Source: Chinchilla lanigera (lineage: Eukaryota > Chordata > Mammalia > Rodentia > Chinchillidae). Taken from it: a stretch of DNA of 64,000 nt. Of this stretch, positions 44,871 to 56,655 are shown piece after piece; within the stretch, counting starts at the first letter, position 1; each line of letters starts with the position of its first letter. The notes under the pieces were generated by a model. That model made no database searches. It was given only the letters and a program-made list of their open reading frames with translations, and was not told the DNA's origin. The DNA is taken from positions 9,943,872 to 10,007,871 of the forward strand of contig NW_004955402.1 of assembly GCF_000276665.1 (NCBI RefSeq), read 5' to 3'. The translations under genes were made by a program, and so were the position numbers.

Positions 44871-45159
44871 TTCTTTGTTTTCTCACTAGTGTACCACATT
44901 CTTCCCATTCTTTGGTTAATCATTTTGTGGATAAACCCCCAAATTCACTGTTTTTTCAGCGGTAGTTTGTTGAAACCTTCCCCATTTACCTGTGGTACTT
45001 GTTAAATATGGATTATTGGTCACTAGACATACTGAATAATTTCAGAGGGTGGGGCCCACAAATGTACACTGAACAGTCTTCTTGGGGGCTTCTTCTGGAG
45101 AACCACTCCTCAGACTTTCAGATTTGTCATTCCTAAATTCAGGGTGTGTGAGAGAGAGG

Positions 45160-45332
45160 TACTGGTGTATGACCCCAGGGGTGCTTTACCCCTAAGCTGT
45201 CCTCAGCCCATTTTATTTCTTATTTTGAAACAAGATCTCACTGGTTTACCCAGGCAGGACTCAAACTTGTGATCCTCCTGTCTCAATCTTCCTGCGTCCT
45301 AGGGTTACAGGCATGTGACATTGCATCCAGCT
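45160..45332 (-). mobile_element. B1-dID composite SINE (antisense)
   Basis: ID part (TACTGGTGTATGACCCCAGG ... AAGCTGTCCTCAGCCC), linker, B1 part (GAAACAAGATCTCACTGG, GTGATCCTCCTGTCTCAATC, CTAGGGTTACAGGCATGTG). Confidence 0.87.
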
Positions 45333-45796
45333 TTTAAATTTAATTTTTATAAAACATATATCTGAAGTGATCACTGCTGCCTGTGTAGGTCACAGAGTGA
45401 AGAGAAGAGGTAATTGGCATAATGTCTCTTTTATTCCTGTATTGTTAAACCAGTTAAATGGGCACTACTCATAGTTTGCATGTAGTACTTCTGTAGGGTA
45501 ATCGGGGAACGAAGGACCATTGCTATGGTTTGTACCCCCGTCAGAGGTTGAGGGAAACTTTGCTTGAGAGTTCTGCCACCTTCTGAGCTGTAAGTCTATT
45601 GTTTTTCAGAAAGGATGAATTTAGATTTATTTGATTTCTTTTCTGACGGTTTCTCTTTCTTCCTTCTTGAAATCTAACCAAGCTTAGTTAAATGCCATGA
45701 ACATTTCTTTGTGATTATTTTTATGCATTTCTATACATTCATATATTCATCACCACAAATGCTTTTATATATAGAATCATTTTGTGTGTGTGTGTG

Positions 45797-45949
45797 GTTT
45801 TTTTTAGCCTTTTTGAGACAGGGTCTCACTGTGCAGTTCAGGCTGGCCTTGAGCTCACTTTGTAGCCCAGGCTGGTCTCGAACTCGAAATGATCCTCCTG
45901 CCTCAGCCTTCCGAGTGCTGGGATAACAGCATGCACCACCACGCCCGGG
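45797..45949 (-). mobile_element. B1 SINE, quasi-dimer (antisense)
   Basis: GAGACAGGGTCTCACTGTGC, GGCCTTGAGCTCACTTTGTA, GTAGCCCAGGCTGGTCTCG, CTGCCTCAGCCTTCCGAGTG. A near-consensus copy. Confidence 0.96.
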
Positions 45950-45975
45950 TGTGTATTTTTTAAACCCATAGTCAA

Positions 45976-46196
45976 ATTGAGTGCAATGGCACATGCCTAT
46001 AATCCAGGCTCAGGAGTCTCAGGCAAGACAGTCTCTCTTGCTAAGTTTGAGGCCAGCCTGGGCAACTTAGGGAGAGAGACTTGTCTCAGAATTAAAAGAG
46101 AAAAAAGGCTGATGATGTAGCTCGGTGCTAGCATGCTTGCTTAGCATGTGCAAGGATCTGGGTCCGATCCACAGTACAGACAACATCTCCCCCAAA
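45976..46196 (+). mobile_element. B1-dID composite SINE
   Basis: B1 half (GCAATGGCACATGCCTATAA ... AGCCTGGGCAACTTAGGGAG), linker, ID half (GGCTGATGATGTAGCTCGG ... GGTCCGATCCACAGTAC). Confidence 0.92.
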
Positions 46197-46325
46197 AAAC
46201 CCTTGTAATGACTTGTTAAAACAAACTCAGGGACAAAACTCTACGCTCACCCTCACCTAGGTGCCCTCTCATTGATGGGTTTTCTTTGCGTCACAGAAAT
46301 AAACCAGAAACAGAATAATGTTACT

Positions 46326-46432
46326 TTGGTTTTGTTTTGTTTTGTTTTGTTTTTCTCTGGTGCCGGGAATTGAACTCACGACCTTGCGCTTGCCAGGCAG
46401 GCACTGTGCCGCTGAGCTAAATCCCCAGCCCC
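46326..46432 (-). mobile_element. Young ID-like SINE (antisense)
   Basis: (TTTTG)n tail, TTTTTCTCTGGTGCCGGGAA, GCGCTTGCCAGGCAGGCAC, GAGCTAAATCCCCAGCCCC. Confidence 0.95.
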
Positions 46433-46908
46433 AACCTTGTATATGTAGATGATTAGTGCTACATTGCTGTGTATTTTGCCTCTAAAATCTTAACCGCTTT
46501 CCACATTTTTGCCTAAAATGTATAAGTCCACTTTTTAAAAGAAACTGTTTTGCCTTTGATTGTGGAGATTTTCAGAAACAGAGCATAGTCCTTGGGCCCC
46601 TGTACCCATCGCCTAGCTGCAGTCACCAGTTGTGACTAAGCTAGTTTCTTCTACTTGTGTTGTTTATTACAGTCTCCCTAGGCTGCTTGGAGAGATGGGA
46701 CGGTGGTGGTGGTAGTTATGGGCGTATTGTCATTAGCAAGTGTGCTTTTTGCTTTCAGTGTTAACTGATGAAACCCCAGAAGTGGGTCTTAGGAATGAGT
46801 CTTCAGAATTAGCAAGGAGACTCAGAGATAAAGGGATGCTCTGTCTCCCCTGCATCCTCAAAAGGAGAGACTGTTCTGTTATAAAACTACTTTCAAGACT
46901 GTGATGTG

Positions 46909-47030
46909 ACCGGGCATGGTGGTGCACGACTGTAATCCTGGCACTCGGGAGGCTAAGCCAGGAGGATTGCTGTGAGTTCAAGGCCACCCTGTGCTACATA
47001 GTGAGACCCTGTTTAAAAAAAAAAAAAAAT
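46909..47030 (+). mobile_element. B1 SINE
   Basis: ACCGGGCATGGTGGTGCACG, TCGGGAGGCTAAGCCAGGAG, GGCCACCCTGTGCTACATAG, GAGACCCTGTTTAAAAA. Monomeric. Confidence 0.94.
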
Positions 47031-47952
47031 TCCAGTGTAAGGTACTTGAGACCCTTCACCATAAAGTCAGTTTTGTTTTTTTTTCCCCTGTGTAATGCAG
47101 CGGGTTGTGTGACTATTAGGATTGTTATCAGCTTGTCCTGGTCTCATAACTGTGGTCTTGAAAGTGTAATTTAGAAATTGTTGTGTTCTGTGAAAACAAC
47201 CTCCCAAAAGTAAAGCATTGTTAACTGGTTATTGTAGTTGATAATTTGACATTCTGGTAATAATACCATTATTTCGTTGTTCCTAAATAGCATAAATAGT
47301 TGTTAATGTGCGTGCCTGTTGGAAAAATAAAAACTTGTATCTCTGTTATTTAAAAAAAAGCTCAGGGGGTTGTCCTTTCCCTTTCCCCTTTTTAGTGCCG
47401 TCATGGTTGCCAGTCTCATGATTTTATAACTTTTCCCACGATCATGTAACCTTGTATGTACAGCGTTATATGTTCTCAGCATATTTTATATACTATATAA
47501 TACTCTTTTTTGCTTATGGTACTACTCAATAAATCACAGTGGACACCACTCTAAGTTAAATGATATAGCTCTTATTAACTCTTTTTAATGACTATATAAT
47601 ATTCTATAGCATACACATTCTAGGGTTAAACAGCCATTACGTACCAAATCCCCACTATGAGGGTAATCATTATGTACTGCAGATCTCTGTGCTAATAGAA
47701 ATAAACAGCTACTACTTCAGTGAAGGCATTTATTTAAATTAAGCAAGAAACTAGAATTATACATTAGAAGATAGGCAGATCTACACAATTCTAACATGTT
47801 TTTGTAACGCAAAAAAAGAACCATAAATAAATACCATGGACAAATGACTGGGGAAAAAAAACTCTCTATATATAGATAAAAGATTACCATCTCTAGTGCA
47901 TTAAAAAACTCTTAAAATGGTAGTAGAATATTTTATAAAACATAATTTTTAG
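47031..47952. other. Unique AT-rich sequence
   Basis: No gene or repeat recognised. Confidence 0.5.
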
Positions 47953-48040
47953 AGCCAGGGATATAGCTCAACAGTACAGCGCCTGCCTGGCAAGCACGAG
48001 GTCCTGAGTTTGATTCCCAGTACCAAAAAAAAATTTTTTT
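47953..48040 (+). mobile_element. ID-like SINE
   Basis: AGCCAGGGATATAGCTCAAC, GCGCCTGCCTGGCAAGCACG, GAGTTTGATTCCCAGTACC, A-run. Confidence 0.93.
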
Positions 48041-48279
48041 TACATATTGGCAAAAAAAAAAAAAAAAAGTTCCAGAACTAGTTTGTTTCCACTGAAAAAA
48101 ATCTATGTGGAAACTTTTATTTTAAAAGTAACATTAAAGGTATAAAACAAAATTATTTCCCAGCGCTTTTGTTTGCACAGAGAATCTGAAAGAGGTTAAT
48201 TTTTATTCTCTGTTATACTCAGCTCATAAGCCAAAGGGTGAGAGCAGAGCTTAATAAATTATGCAAAAACTTATTATTT

Positions 48280-48360
48280 GTTGTTGTGGCGGTGGAGACT
48301 GAATTCAGGGCCTCATGCATGTTAGGCAAGCACTGTCCCAACGGAGCCACACCCCAGCCC
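48280..48360 (-). mobile_element. ID-like SINE (antisense)
   Basis: GGTGGAGACTGAATTCAGGG, GTTAGGCAAGCACTGTCCC, GAGCCACACCCCAGCCC; diverged. Confidence 0.88.
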
Positions 48361-50230
48361 AAAGAAAGTTAAATTTTGTATCAGTGGCATGGCATTTTGT
48401 ATGGCGGGGGGGTGCCTTCTGTTTGCAAATGGAGCGCTGTTGGACTTTACAGCTGCAGGTGACTCTGCCCTGAGAGAAGATAACACCACATGGCTTTTGT
48501 GCCTGGCCGAAGGCCACCCAGCTAGTCCTGCGTGCTGTCATATTGCTTCTCGGTGTCCTCTTGTCTCTTCAACTGCAGCTGAGACCGTGAAATGATACTT
48601 CAAGAATTTTTCCATTTTCAAAAAAATTGAATGTGCAACACCTAGAAAAATTATATTTTATTATGTTTAGTTTTTAAGTAGGATTATTAAGTAGAATAAT
48701 GTCGCGTGAGAACAATATAAAAATCAGAAAACAAACATTTCTTAAACTCCTAGCACTCTGACAAAATGAGCTGTTAGTTCAATGTTACTCAAAGGAAGTA
48801 CTTTTCTCCATGCGCTGATGATGTTACATAGCAGTACCGTAACGTTTCTCTAAGTATTTCCAAAATCTTTTGGTGGTTTTCACTTCTGGGCTTTTTAAAC
48901 TGCTCTGCTAGATTCTGCCATTCCTTTCCGCCCACTCAGTTTTCATGCATGTCATTTTAAAGCCTGGAACGTTGTTTTGTGTCAGTCTCCACACTTGATC
49001 AAGAGTCTTCAATGGCTACCAGCATTTTACCTTAGGCTTTCCCAAAGGCTATCGCCCTAAACTTTAGAATCCTAGTCTGCTGCTGTTACCTATGTGTAAC
49101 AAAACCAAAAACTAAGGCTGCTTAGCAGTAGTGAATATGTTATGTTCCCAAAATGTCTGTTATTTTACCAAGTGTTTAGAGGGAGAACATTTCCTGTAAT
49201 GGCAATTTTTCTCTGCCATCCTTAGCTTGTTGGCCTTTTGTCTTTCGGTTTGTTGACATCTTCATTATCGCAAGGTATTAGCAGGGCCCTCAGGACCCAT
49301 ATCCTCGTGCAATTTTGACTGGAGACAGAAAAAGCCTCTTTTTCTTCAGGCTAAATGCTTTTTTAAAGAGTTTACCTACATGCACAAATGTCCCAAATCT
49401 CCTTGATCAGAATTTGTCATATGCTTATCATAACCCAGTCACTGACAGAGAAGTTGGAATTAGTGTGCTTCGTGTAGATGGTCTAAGATTTTCCTCAGAG
49501 CCCAGGAAGGGCCGTTGTCTGAGGTAAGCGTGCTCAAACTCAGGGGTTGCTAATACCAAAGGTTAGGCAAGGAGCAGCTTGTGCCGTAGAACTGAGTTTC
49601 CTCAGTTCCCTGCAAGCTTCTTCGTAGTATGACCTCAAGATAATCTAATAACAAACCTCTACCCCACACAAGCCAGTCGGTTATTTCTCTGGCCCCTGTA
49701 TCCTGCTTGTGTGCCCTCATACCTACGGCTTAACTCGTGTTGTTTTTCTTTCTTAGAGATTTCTGTCTATTTTCTACAGCAGATGTGGCTAGTCAGAATT
49801 AAATAAAATCAGATGAAATTTAAAAGTCGGTGTTCTAGCCATGTTAGTAACGTCTCAAGAATGCAGCGGCCAACTGTGGCGAGTGGCTGCTGCTCTCGAT
49901 AGCAAGGTGTGGAACATTCCCATCGCCACAGAGACGCCTGATGGGTGGCCCTGCTCTAGAAATTCTTAAGAATTGTGCTTATTATTTAACATAGTGTTTG
50001 CCAAATTAAGGGTCACCTGTGTGAGAATCAACTACTCATGCTGTTTAAATACAGGTTTGGAGATCTGGGACTAAGCCCCAGGCTAACTTTCATGCCCAGT
50101 AAGGACCAAAATCATTGTTTTGAGGTCTAATTTAATTTATTTTTAAGTGGAAACAAACTGATTATTTGAATTTTTATTTTATTTTTTAAAATTTTCTTCT
50201 GCTTTAAACTTCCATAACAAATAAATAAAT

Positions 50231-50344
50231 AAATAAATAAACATCCATAACATTCATAGTTTATATACCAAGTTGTAGGATTTTACTAAATAAATAAACA
50301 TCCATAACATTCATAGTTTATATACCAAGTTGTAGGATTATACT
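50231..50344. repeat. 57-bp tandem duplication (two units)
   Basis: Two adjacent copies (50231-50287, 50288-50344) contain AACATCCATAACATTCATAG and CCAAGTTGTAGGATT, offset by 57 bp, with about one difference. (AAAT)n precedes the first unit and may have seeded the event. Confidence 0.95.
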
Positions 50345-51807
50345 ACAGACGTTTATATTCTCTGTGTCAGAAAGTATTTTTCCTGAATATTAGAGTATAA
50401 ACCTCTTAAAAGAAGTATTATATCATAAAATATTCTGATATTTTCCAAAATATCTACCACCATTGAGTACGAAGTATTGAGCAATTAATTACGTTATACA
50501 GAATTGACAGTCAATGGTGCATTATATTTAGTTGACAATTCTTTGAAAAACAGTAGCATTTGCAGTATTAAAGGTAGAAGTTAGATAGTGATAAGAGTGT
50601 TCCTGCAGTATTTCCCCTCAGTTTCATTTATTGGCAATGAGCTTGAAAATCCTAGTTACACTGTTAATGAGTATTATAGGAAGATGTTCCTAGTAAGGTT
50701 TAGATTCGCAGCATTTTTTTAAAAAGTGGCTATGAAAAGTATTTTAAAATTGCTCTGAGCCCTGTATTCTCCTGAAGAACACAAACTAGTAAAACTCTGG
50801 AGCCGTTGTTAATCGTGAAACTTCCTGTTGCAAGTGAGCCCCCAGTGTTCATCTCCAGGTTATCTATGATGCTCTAGTTAGCAGTTCTGTGCTGTGCTTT
50901 GATGACTTAGTAATAGCTTGAGAATTACTGGAGCAGGAGGGTAAGGTCTTGCAAGGTTAGCAAGTAGCTACATCCATGTCTACAGCTCTGTCCTAAGTCA
51001 GAGCACAGCGAAGGAGCAAGTAGAACAGCAGTATGGTAGTGATGAGCAGCAGCATCTCACTGAGGACTCATATAAGGAGTGTTTCTCTGCCTACTTTCAC
51101 AGACTATATATTCTGTGTGTTGATGTGAAAAAATTACATTCTTTGGAAGGTTTATACCTTACAATACAAAATCAAAGACTATAATAAATTAAAGTTTTCC
51201 TCTGTGACTTGAAATTTTCAACTTTATCGCATCTGACACACATTTTGATTCTAAAACAGTCACATTTCTGAGATAATGGATCAACTCACCTGGTACAAAA
51301 TACACCCTCAAGAAATGTTAGTTCTTTTCCTTGTTGGACTTACAGAATTGAATGACATATCTCAGAATTTATCAGACAGTAGAAATTAGTTTGAAATACT
51401 TTGGCTCCCAATCAATAATGTTACTGAATTTCTTTCTGGAAAAATCAGACAGTAGAAGTACCTTCTTTCCGCCTTTTTGTTCATATAAATGGGGAAATCA
51501 GACAGCAGCTTGATTTTTGCAGTATTCTTGATCAAAAGCTGTATTGATGTTGTTTGGTACTGGTAGATTCTAAGTGGACCATCTGCATAATCCACTGAAC
51601 TTCTGTTGGAATCTGTAAGTGTAGTATCTGGGTTATAGTATTTCAGACATTTTAAATGTTTAAAGTTTTTTGTTTTTCTTAATGTTTAAGGTTTTATACC
51701 ATTGTAAAGACCCCGAGCCAGTGGTATGCCTTATCTTAACTTCTGCCTCCAGAGCAGGGTCTGCGATAGAATATGTAATATATGCATAGTTGCATGTCTG
51801 GAATTTC

Positions 51808-51850
51808 AGAGAGAGAGAGAGAGAGACACACACACACACATAGACAGAGA
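51808..51850. repeat. (GA)n(CA)n microsatellite
   Basis: GAGAGAGAGAGAGAGAGA runs directly into a CA repeat, then TAGACAGAGAC; looser TA/TG-rich sequence continues to about 51990. Confidence 0.93.
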
Positions 51851-52159
51851 CAGTTAATACATATGCTGTGTATATATAAAATAAAATATTGTGCATACAC
51901 ACATACTCTCATATCTATATATATTAAGAGATAGTGTATATATAATCATACCTATGCATACACTGGTATATACATGTGTGTATGTCAGAGTATGTGTATA
52001 TGCACAAATCACAGTCTTTATAATTAAAAACAAAACAATAAAGGTCTTTATGACTCATATGCTCATCTCTGCTTAGTCCTGACCTGCTATTGATAATTTA
52101 ATTCATAGCAGGGTTAATAATTTAACTTCTTAATTTCGTGAACATTGATCTGTACCACC

Positions 52160-52330
52160 TTACACACTGTACACTTACCGTTTCGAGTGTTCACAGCAGC
52201 CCTGAGAAGTAGGCATCATTCTTTCTTTTACAGCTAAGACACTAAGGTTCAGAAAGCCTCTACATAAGTTTCACAAGAGCCCTTAGGTTGTAAGTATATA
52301 GCCAGAATTCAGACCTAAGGCTGGAAAAAC
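52160..52330 (+). mobile_element. MIR element
   Basis: CAGCCCTGAGAAGTAGGCAT, TTTTACAGCTAAGACACTAA, GGTTCAGAAAGCC, GCCAGAATTCAGACCTAAG: MIR core in sense. Confidence 0.85.
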
Positions 52331-52599
52331 AATAAAATAAAAAACGTAAAGCTGGTTGATTTCAAAACTATCGTTCTTCCCTTTATGTCTTGCTCTGGGG
52401 CAAATAGTTTGTGACTCCACGAGATGGTAAGATCTGGATGTCAGAAGTTGTATATTAAAATGTTCACGTTATCCAGAGAGCTAACTGGTGGCAGGTGCTG
52501 CTGCCTTTGCTGTAGGGGGTGTAGGTTGGCGCTTGAGGGCACAGGAACTCGTGTGGACTACTGGAGGACCAAGGCTGTGTCTTGCGGTAAGGGTTAGCA

Positions 52600-52743
52600 C
52601 CACTGGTCACGTTGGGCTTACTCGGCTTGATCGAAAGCTCCAGGACTGCAGATGTTTTGTCCCTTTTACTCATTGCTGCATCTCTAGCACCCAGGACAAG
52701 CGTGTAGTTGCCTATTGACAAACATTTATGAATGAATGAATGA
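52600..52743 (+). mobile_element. L2 3' end
   Basis: TACTCATTGCTGCATCTCTA, GCACCCAGGACAAGCGTGTA, then ACATTTATGAATGAATGAAT: the classic L2 terminus. Confidence 0.82.
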
Positions 52744-53156
52744 CGCTGTTACTTTTATTCCATGGCTGTATATTCACTTCCTGAGCTGGCTCAAACTGCT
52801 TTCAGATCTAAGCCACTGACTATAAGTGTGCTGGGGAGGAGGAGAGTAGATGGGACAACGTGAGCTTATCCCTTCTACTGGAATTACCAAGGCAAGACCC
52901 ATTCCCTTCAGAAGCTAAGCTGGGTGCGTTACCTTTTGAGTGAGAATGGTAACAAGGTCAAATAGATCCAAAGCCATTCTGTGGCCAAGGTGAAACAACG
53001 CATTCTACCTCGCCTTTTTTAGTTTTGAATGTTACAAATTGGTAATGTCTTTGTAATCCTTGGGGCACAATCAAATCTTCAAATTTACTTATTTCCAAAT
53101 AGCTTATGTAATTTAGATAACATAGGCTTTAAATTTGCCAATAAATACCCGTAGTT

Positions 53157-53198
53157 ACGCCAGGCCTGGTGGTACATGGTTGTAATCTCAGCTACAGC
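53157..53198 (+). mobile_element. B1 5' half (split element, left piece)
   Basis: GCCAGGCCTGGTGGTACATG and TTGTAATCTCAGCTAC form the first third of a B1. The sequence then changes abruptly to the direct-repeat block. The complementary B1 3' part starts at about 55573. Confidence 0.75.
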
Positions 53199-53720
53199 TG
53201 TTCCTCATGTAACAGCCTGTTTATTGTCTTTTTGATACAGGGTCCTGCTATGCAGGTCAGGCTGGCCTTGAGCTCACTTTGTAGCCCAGGCTGGTCTCAA
53301 ACTCACAACGATTCTCCTGCCTCAGCCTCCTGAGTGCTGGGATTACAGGTGTGAGCCACCATGCCTGGCCCTAACAGCCTAACTATTTAATGACTGTGCA
53401 TACTTAATGACAAAGGTGTGCTTTTTGGACTTATGACCTATCTTTGTTTTTGTATAGTTCTGTAGATGTTGACAGAGCCTCAGTGTCTTTTTTTGCACAG
53501 TTTACTTTATTTATACAGTATTTAATTTTTGTTGATGGTACTGTAAAGCACTGTGGCTTCATGTTCTATTATACAGTACAGTACTGCATATAAGAGTTAG
53601 GCAAATAAAAGCAAAGTCACCAAGTTGGACTTTCCTTTGACCATTTTTGCTCTGAATATTGAAATGTGCACACTACATACACTTCCTCATTTAGGGACCA
53701 ATTTACTCAATGACCTCCTC
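53199..53720 (+). repeat. Direct repeat copy A (unclassified transposable element terminus)
   Basis: Starts CTGTTCCTCATGTAAC. After an inserted B1 it continues ACTATTTAATGACTG ... TGTATAGTTCTGTAGATG ... CTGTAAAGCACTGTGG ... CTACATACACTTCCTCATTT and ends near CAATGACC. Similar, diverged sequence lies at 55155-55551. Head and tail share a TTCCTCATTTA ... AATGAC motif. It could be a Tigger/pogo-like element or an LTR-like terminal repeat. Confidence 0.7.
53219..53371 (-). mobile_element. B1 SINE, quasi-dimer, 9-bp TSD (antisense)
   Basis: GGTCAGGCTGGCCTTGAGCT, GTAGCCCAGGCTGGTCTC, GCTGGGATTACAGGTGTGAG. TAACAGCCT at 53210-53218 and 53372-53380 shows insertion into direct repeat copy A. Confidence 0.96.
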
Positions 53721-53898
53721 TCAGCAATGGAGCTCAGTCCTTAAACAAAGAATCCCAGCAGCCTCCTGCATTTCAGACACATTCACTAAGCATGTGATGC
53801 AAATGAACACAGCATTCATGAAAAGACAAATGTTTTCAAAGTATGTATTATTGCTTTTTTTCTTTTTCTTTCTTCTTTTTTTTGGGGGGATGGGGTTC

Positions 53899-54039
53899 TT
53901 TTTGAGATAGGGTCTCGTTATGCAGTTCAGGCTGGCCTTGAGCTCACTTTGTAGCCCAGGCTGGCTTTGAACTCACAAGATCCTCCTGCCTCAGCTTCCC
54001 GAGTACTGAGATTACAGCATGCACCACCATGCCTGGCAA
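53899..54039 (-). mobile_element. B1 SINE, quasi-dimer (antisense)
   Basis: TTTTTGAGATAGGGTCTCG, CAGGCTGGCCTTGAGCTCAC, GTAGCCCAGGCTGGC, CTGCCTCAGCTTCCCGAGTA. Confidence 0.95.
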
Positions 54040-54768
54040 TTTTTATAATGATGGGTGCTAGAGTAAAATAAGTTACCTGACCTTTTTTTGGATATTGAGG
54101 CCAAAAGAGCAACCTCTGAACTTGCTTTTTTGGCCTTAGTATCAAAAAAATACATGGTTTTCCTGTTTTAAGGCAGAAGTGAGTTTGGAGAACGGTCCAT
54201 TGAGACCCTTGATCACGTATGATGCAGGCAGAACAGCAGGGCCAAGGGCCAGAAAAATTCACCAGCACACGCTTTTTATTGGGCCACTTCTAGGACTGTT
54301 TGCTTCCAACTGTTCTTCTGGTGATAACAAAACTCATTCGCCTGGAGCTAAATAAATTCTCGACATAAACTCTTCCGAAGTGATGCTGCTTGGAAACTTT
54401 TGACATGTGGAGATGTCTCATTTGTGCACACGTTTTCCTGGTGGGTTATATACACTTTGGAACCACAGGAAACAACTGAACAGTTGTCACTGTAATTCTT
54501 GGCCCTGTGGCTGTTTGATGTGTTTCATTTCTGTCCTGCGCTCCTGGCTAGCAGCTCCTTTACCACATACTTCCTGTGTCTTTCTGTCCTCCAAGACATT
54601 TACTGCAGAGGCGGGCAGAGCAGTGGCTCCGCGAATGCCAGTTTCACGGTCAAGGACATTTGGCGTTTCCAGTGGTTTTTACGGAGTCAAGCAGGTCCGT
54701 GGTTCTGTGGGGTTAGAAGTATTTTAAGTTTCTCTGGTCCCTTGCAGTGACCTGCAGAAGCTCTTTCA
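54040..54768. other. Unassigned sequence between the direct repeats
   Basis: No family recognised. Two overlapping plus frames of 106 and 83 codons (54407-54727, 54499-54750) are open. The 83-codon one is rich in F/S/C/L with no known motif. The segment ends at an assembly gap. Confidence 0.4.
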
Positions 54769-54998
54769 NNNNNNNNNNNNNNNNNNNNNNNNNNNNNNNN
54801 NNNNNNNNNNNNNNNNNNNNNNNNNNNNNNNNNNNNNNNNNNNNNNNNNNNNNNNNNNNNNNNNNNNNNNNNNNNNNNNNNNNNNNNNNNNNNNNNNNNN
54901 NNNNNNNNNNNNNNNNNNNNNNNNNNNNNNNNNNNNNNNNNNNNNNNNNNNNNNNNNNNNNNNNNNNNNNNNNNNNNNNNNNNNNNNNNNNNNNNNNN
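54769..54998. other. Assembly gap (230 N)
   Basis: Undetermined bases between the two direct repeats, so the internal structure of the block cannot be read through. Confidence 0.99.
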
Positions 54999-55154
54999 TT
55001 TCTGACCTGGGAGGGATCAGTATCGCCTGAACCCAGCTGATGTGATGACTGGATGGCGGCTGCTGTATTTTCCTTTAAAGGCTGTTGGAGGCCATGTGTT
55101 CTTAGGAAAACAAATCATTTGCATTGAACTATTTTGATAATGTGATATCTAATC

Positions 55155-55551
55155 CAGACGTTACTCGTTTAAGGACCTGCCTGTTTAATGACTGAACTTA
55201 CCATGATGACGCGCTCTTTGGACTGATGACCCCACCACTCAGATTTATGACCCATTGGGGTTCTTTTGTATAGTTCTGTATGTCTTGTATGTCATAGATC
55301 CTCAATGTCTTGTTGTCTTTTTTTTACAGTACACTTTGTTTATACAGTGCAGTAATTTTTTCTCATTGTACTGTACAGTAAAGCACTGTAGTTTTATGTT
55401 CTGTTATACATTATAATACTGCATGTAAGAGTTATGCAAGTGAAAGTCAAGTTGGAGTTTCCTTCCACTATCTTTTGTTCTGAATATTGTAGTGTATATA
55501 CTACATACAGTTCCTCATTTACCCACCAATTCAGTTAATGACCTAGTTGCA
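55155..55551 (+). repeat. Direct repeat copy B
   Basis: GTTACTCGTTTAAGGACCTG ... TTTAATGACTG ... TTTTGTATAGTTCTGTATG ... CAGTAAAGCACTGTAG ... CTACATACAGTTCCTCATTT ... GTTAATGACC. Same order and orientation as copy A. I estimate identity at roughly 70-75% by eye. Confidence 0.75.
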
Positions 55552-55572
55552 GGAATGAATAAAGGAAGAGTA

Positions 55573-55665
55573 CTTGTATTTAGGAGGCTGAGGCAGGAGG
55601 ATAGCGGGAGGTTTGAGGCCAGCTTTGGGTGACACAGCAAGACACCATCTAAAGAAATCCTAGTT
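55573..55665 (+). mobile_element. B1 3' part (split element, right piece)
   Basis: TTAGGAGGCTGAGGCAGGAG, GAGGCCAGCTTTGGGTGACA, AGACACCATCTAAAG. It begins almost exactly where the piece at 53157-53198 stops in the B1 consensus. Confidence 0.8.
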
Positions 55666-56027
55666 TAAAAAAAAGTTATTGAATTCCTGTGTTTGTGGGG
55701 ATAATGCTGCTTACTAGAATAGAACCATGAAGTTGAGTTTTTATAATTCACATGGCTTATTAGGTTTTAAATTGATAAAACCTCCAAAATCAAAACAGTA
55801 ATTGGTTTAGATACTGTCACATGAGAAATTTCAGACATCTCCATGTGGTTTACTCTGGAGAAGCTGATGTTCATGTATTGTAAGCAGACTGACAGATGCC
55901 ATAATTCTACCTTAGACTGATGTTTGTGTTTAATCTATGCTGATTTTTAAAGGTTTGGAAATAATAATTGGAAGAGTAGTTATAATATCAAACTGTCACT
56001 CTGTATTTAATTTGTTGGTTGTTTGTT

Positions 56028-56145
56028 TGAGGCAGGGTCTCACTAACTTGCTAAATTGTCTGGGCTGGGCTTGAGCTTGGCATCTTCCTGCTTCGGCCTG
56101 CCAGGATACTCATGTTATGGCCATGTACCACTACACCTGGCTCTC
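56028..56145 (-). mobile_element. B1 SINE, degraded (antisense)
   Basis: GAGGCAGGGTCTCACTAACT, CATCTTCCTGCTTCGGCC, CCATGTACCACTACACCTGG. Confidence 0.83.
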
Positions 56146-56221
56146 AGTTTTTATTTGGATAAAGACTTAATTATTAAATATGTTTGTCACTTCCTTGAGA
56201 ATAATTTTTCTCTTTATAATC

Positions 56222-56400
56222 TTCCTACTAAGCAAAAGGTTCATAATCTGGTGGGGTGGATAATAGAGTTCTCTATTGAGCAGGAAATTAACAATAAATA
56301 TGTCAGTAAGTCTATATTAGGCACCTATAATTGGAATGAAAAGAGAAAGGCAAATAAAGAGCGGTCCCTGCCCTGGAGAAAACTACAGTCTATTTAAAAT
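56222..56400. mobile_element. Possible ancient repeat remnant
   Basis: GAAATTAACAATAAATATGTC, AGAGCGGTCCCTGCCCTGGA: loosely like the repeat at 26123. Tentative. Confidence 0.3.
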
Positions 56401-56655
56401 GCAGAGTGTAGCTTGTAGTTCTGTAGATGCAGACCTAATTTTATTCAACCATATTTCTTAAACCATTACTATGTAGTAAAAGACTTTGTCATATGCAAGT
56501 GTGTTATTTGTTCTATCCCCAGTATAAAACCTACAAAATATTTAATTGAATTGCTACCTAAATGGAGTTTTAATGTCCATTTTATTTTTTGTAAGCCAAA
56601 AGATGTTTTAAAGTTGTGCACAAGGCATCAGATGTAAAATTTTTTTTAAAAAGTT

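Larger units (their letters stand above)
48361..52159. other. Long SINE-free unique stretch
   Basis: About 3.8 kb with no recognised SINE. It contains the 57-bp tandem duplication at 50231-50344 and AT/GA/CA microsatellites near 51808-51990. A weak L2-like wording occurs at about 48980-49060. No exon supported. Confidence 0.5.

Noticed and set aside
46758..46900. Exon-like segment after TTTTTGCTTTCAG
   Set aside because: A frame stays open for over 100 bp but no donor site follows before a B1 SINE, and the peptide is not recognisable.
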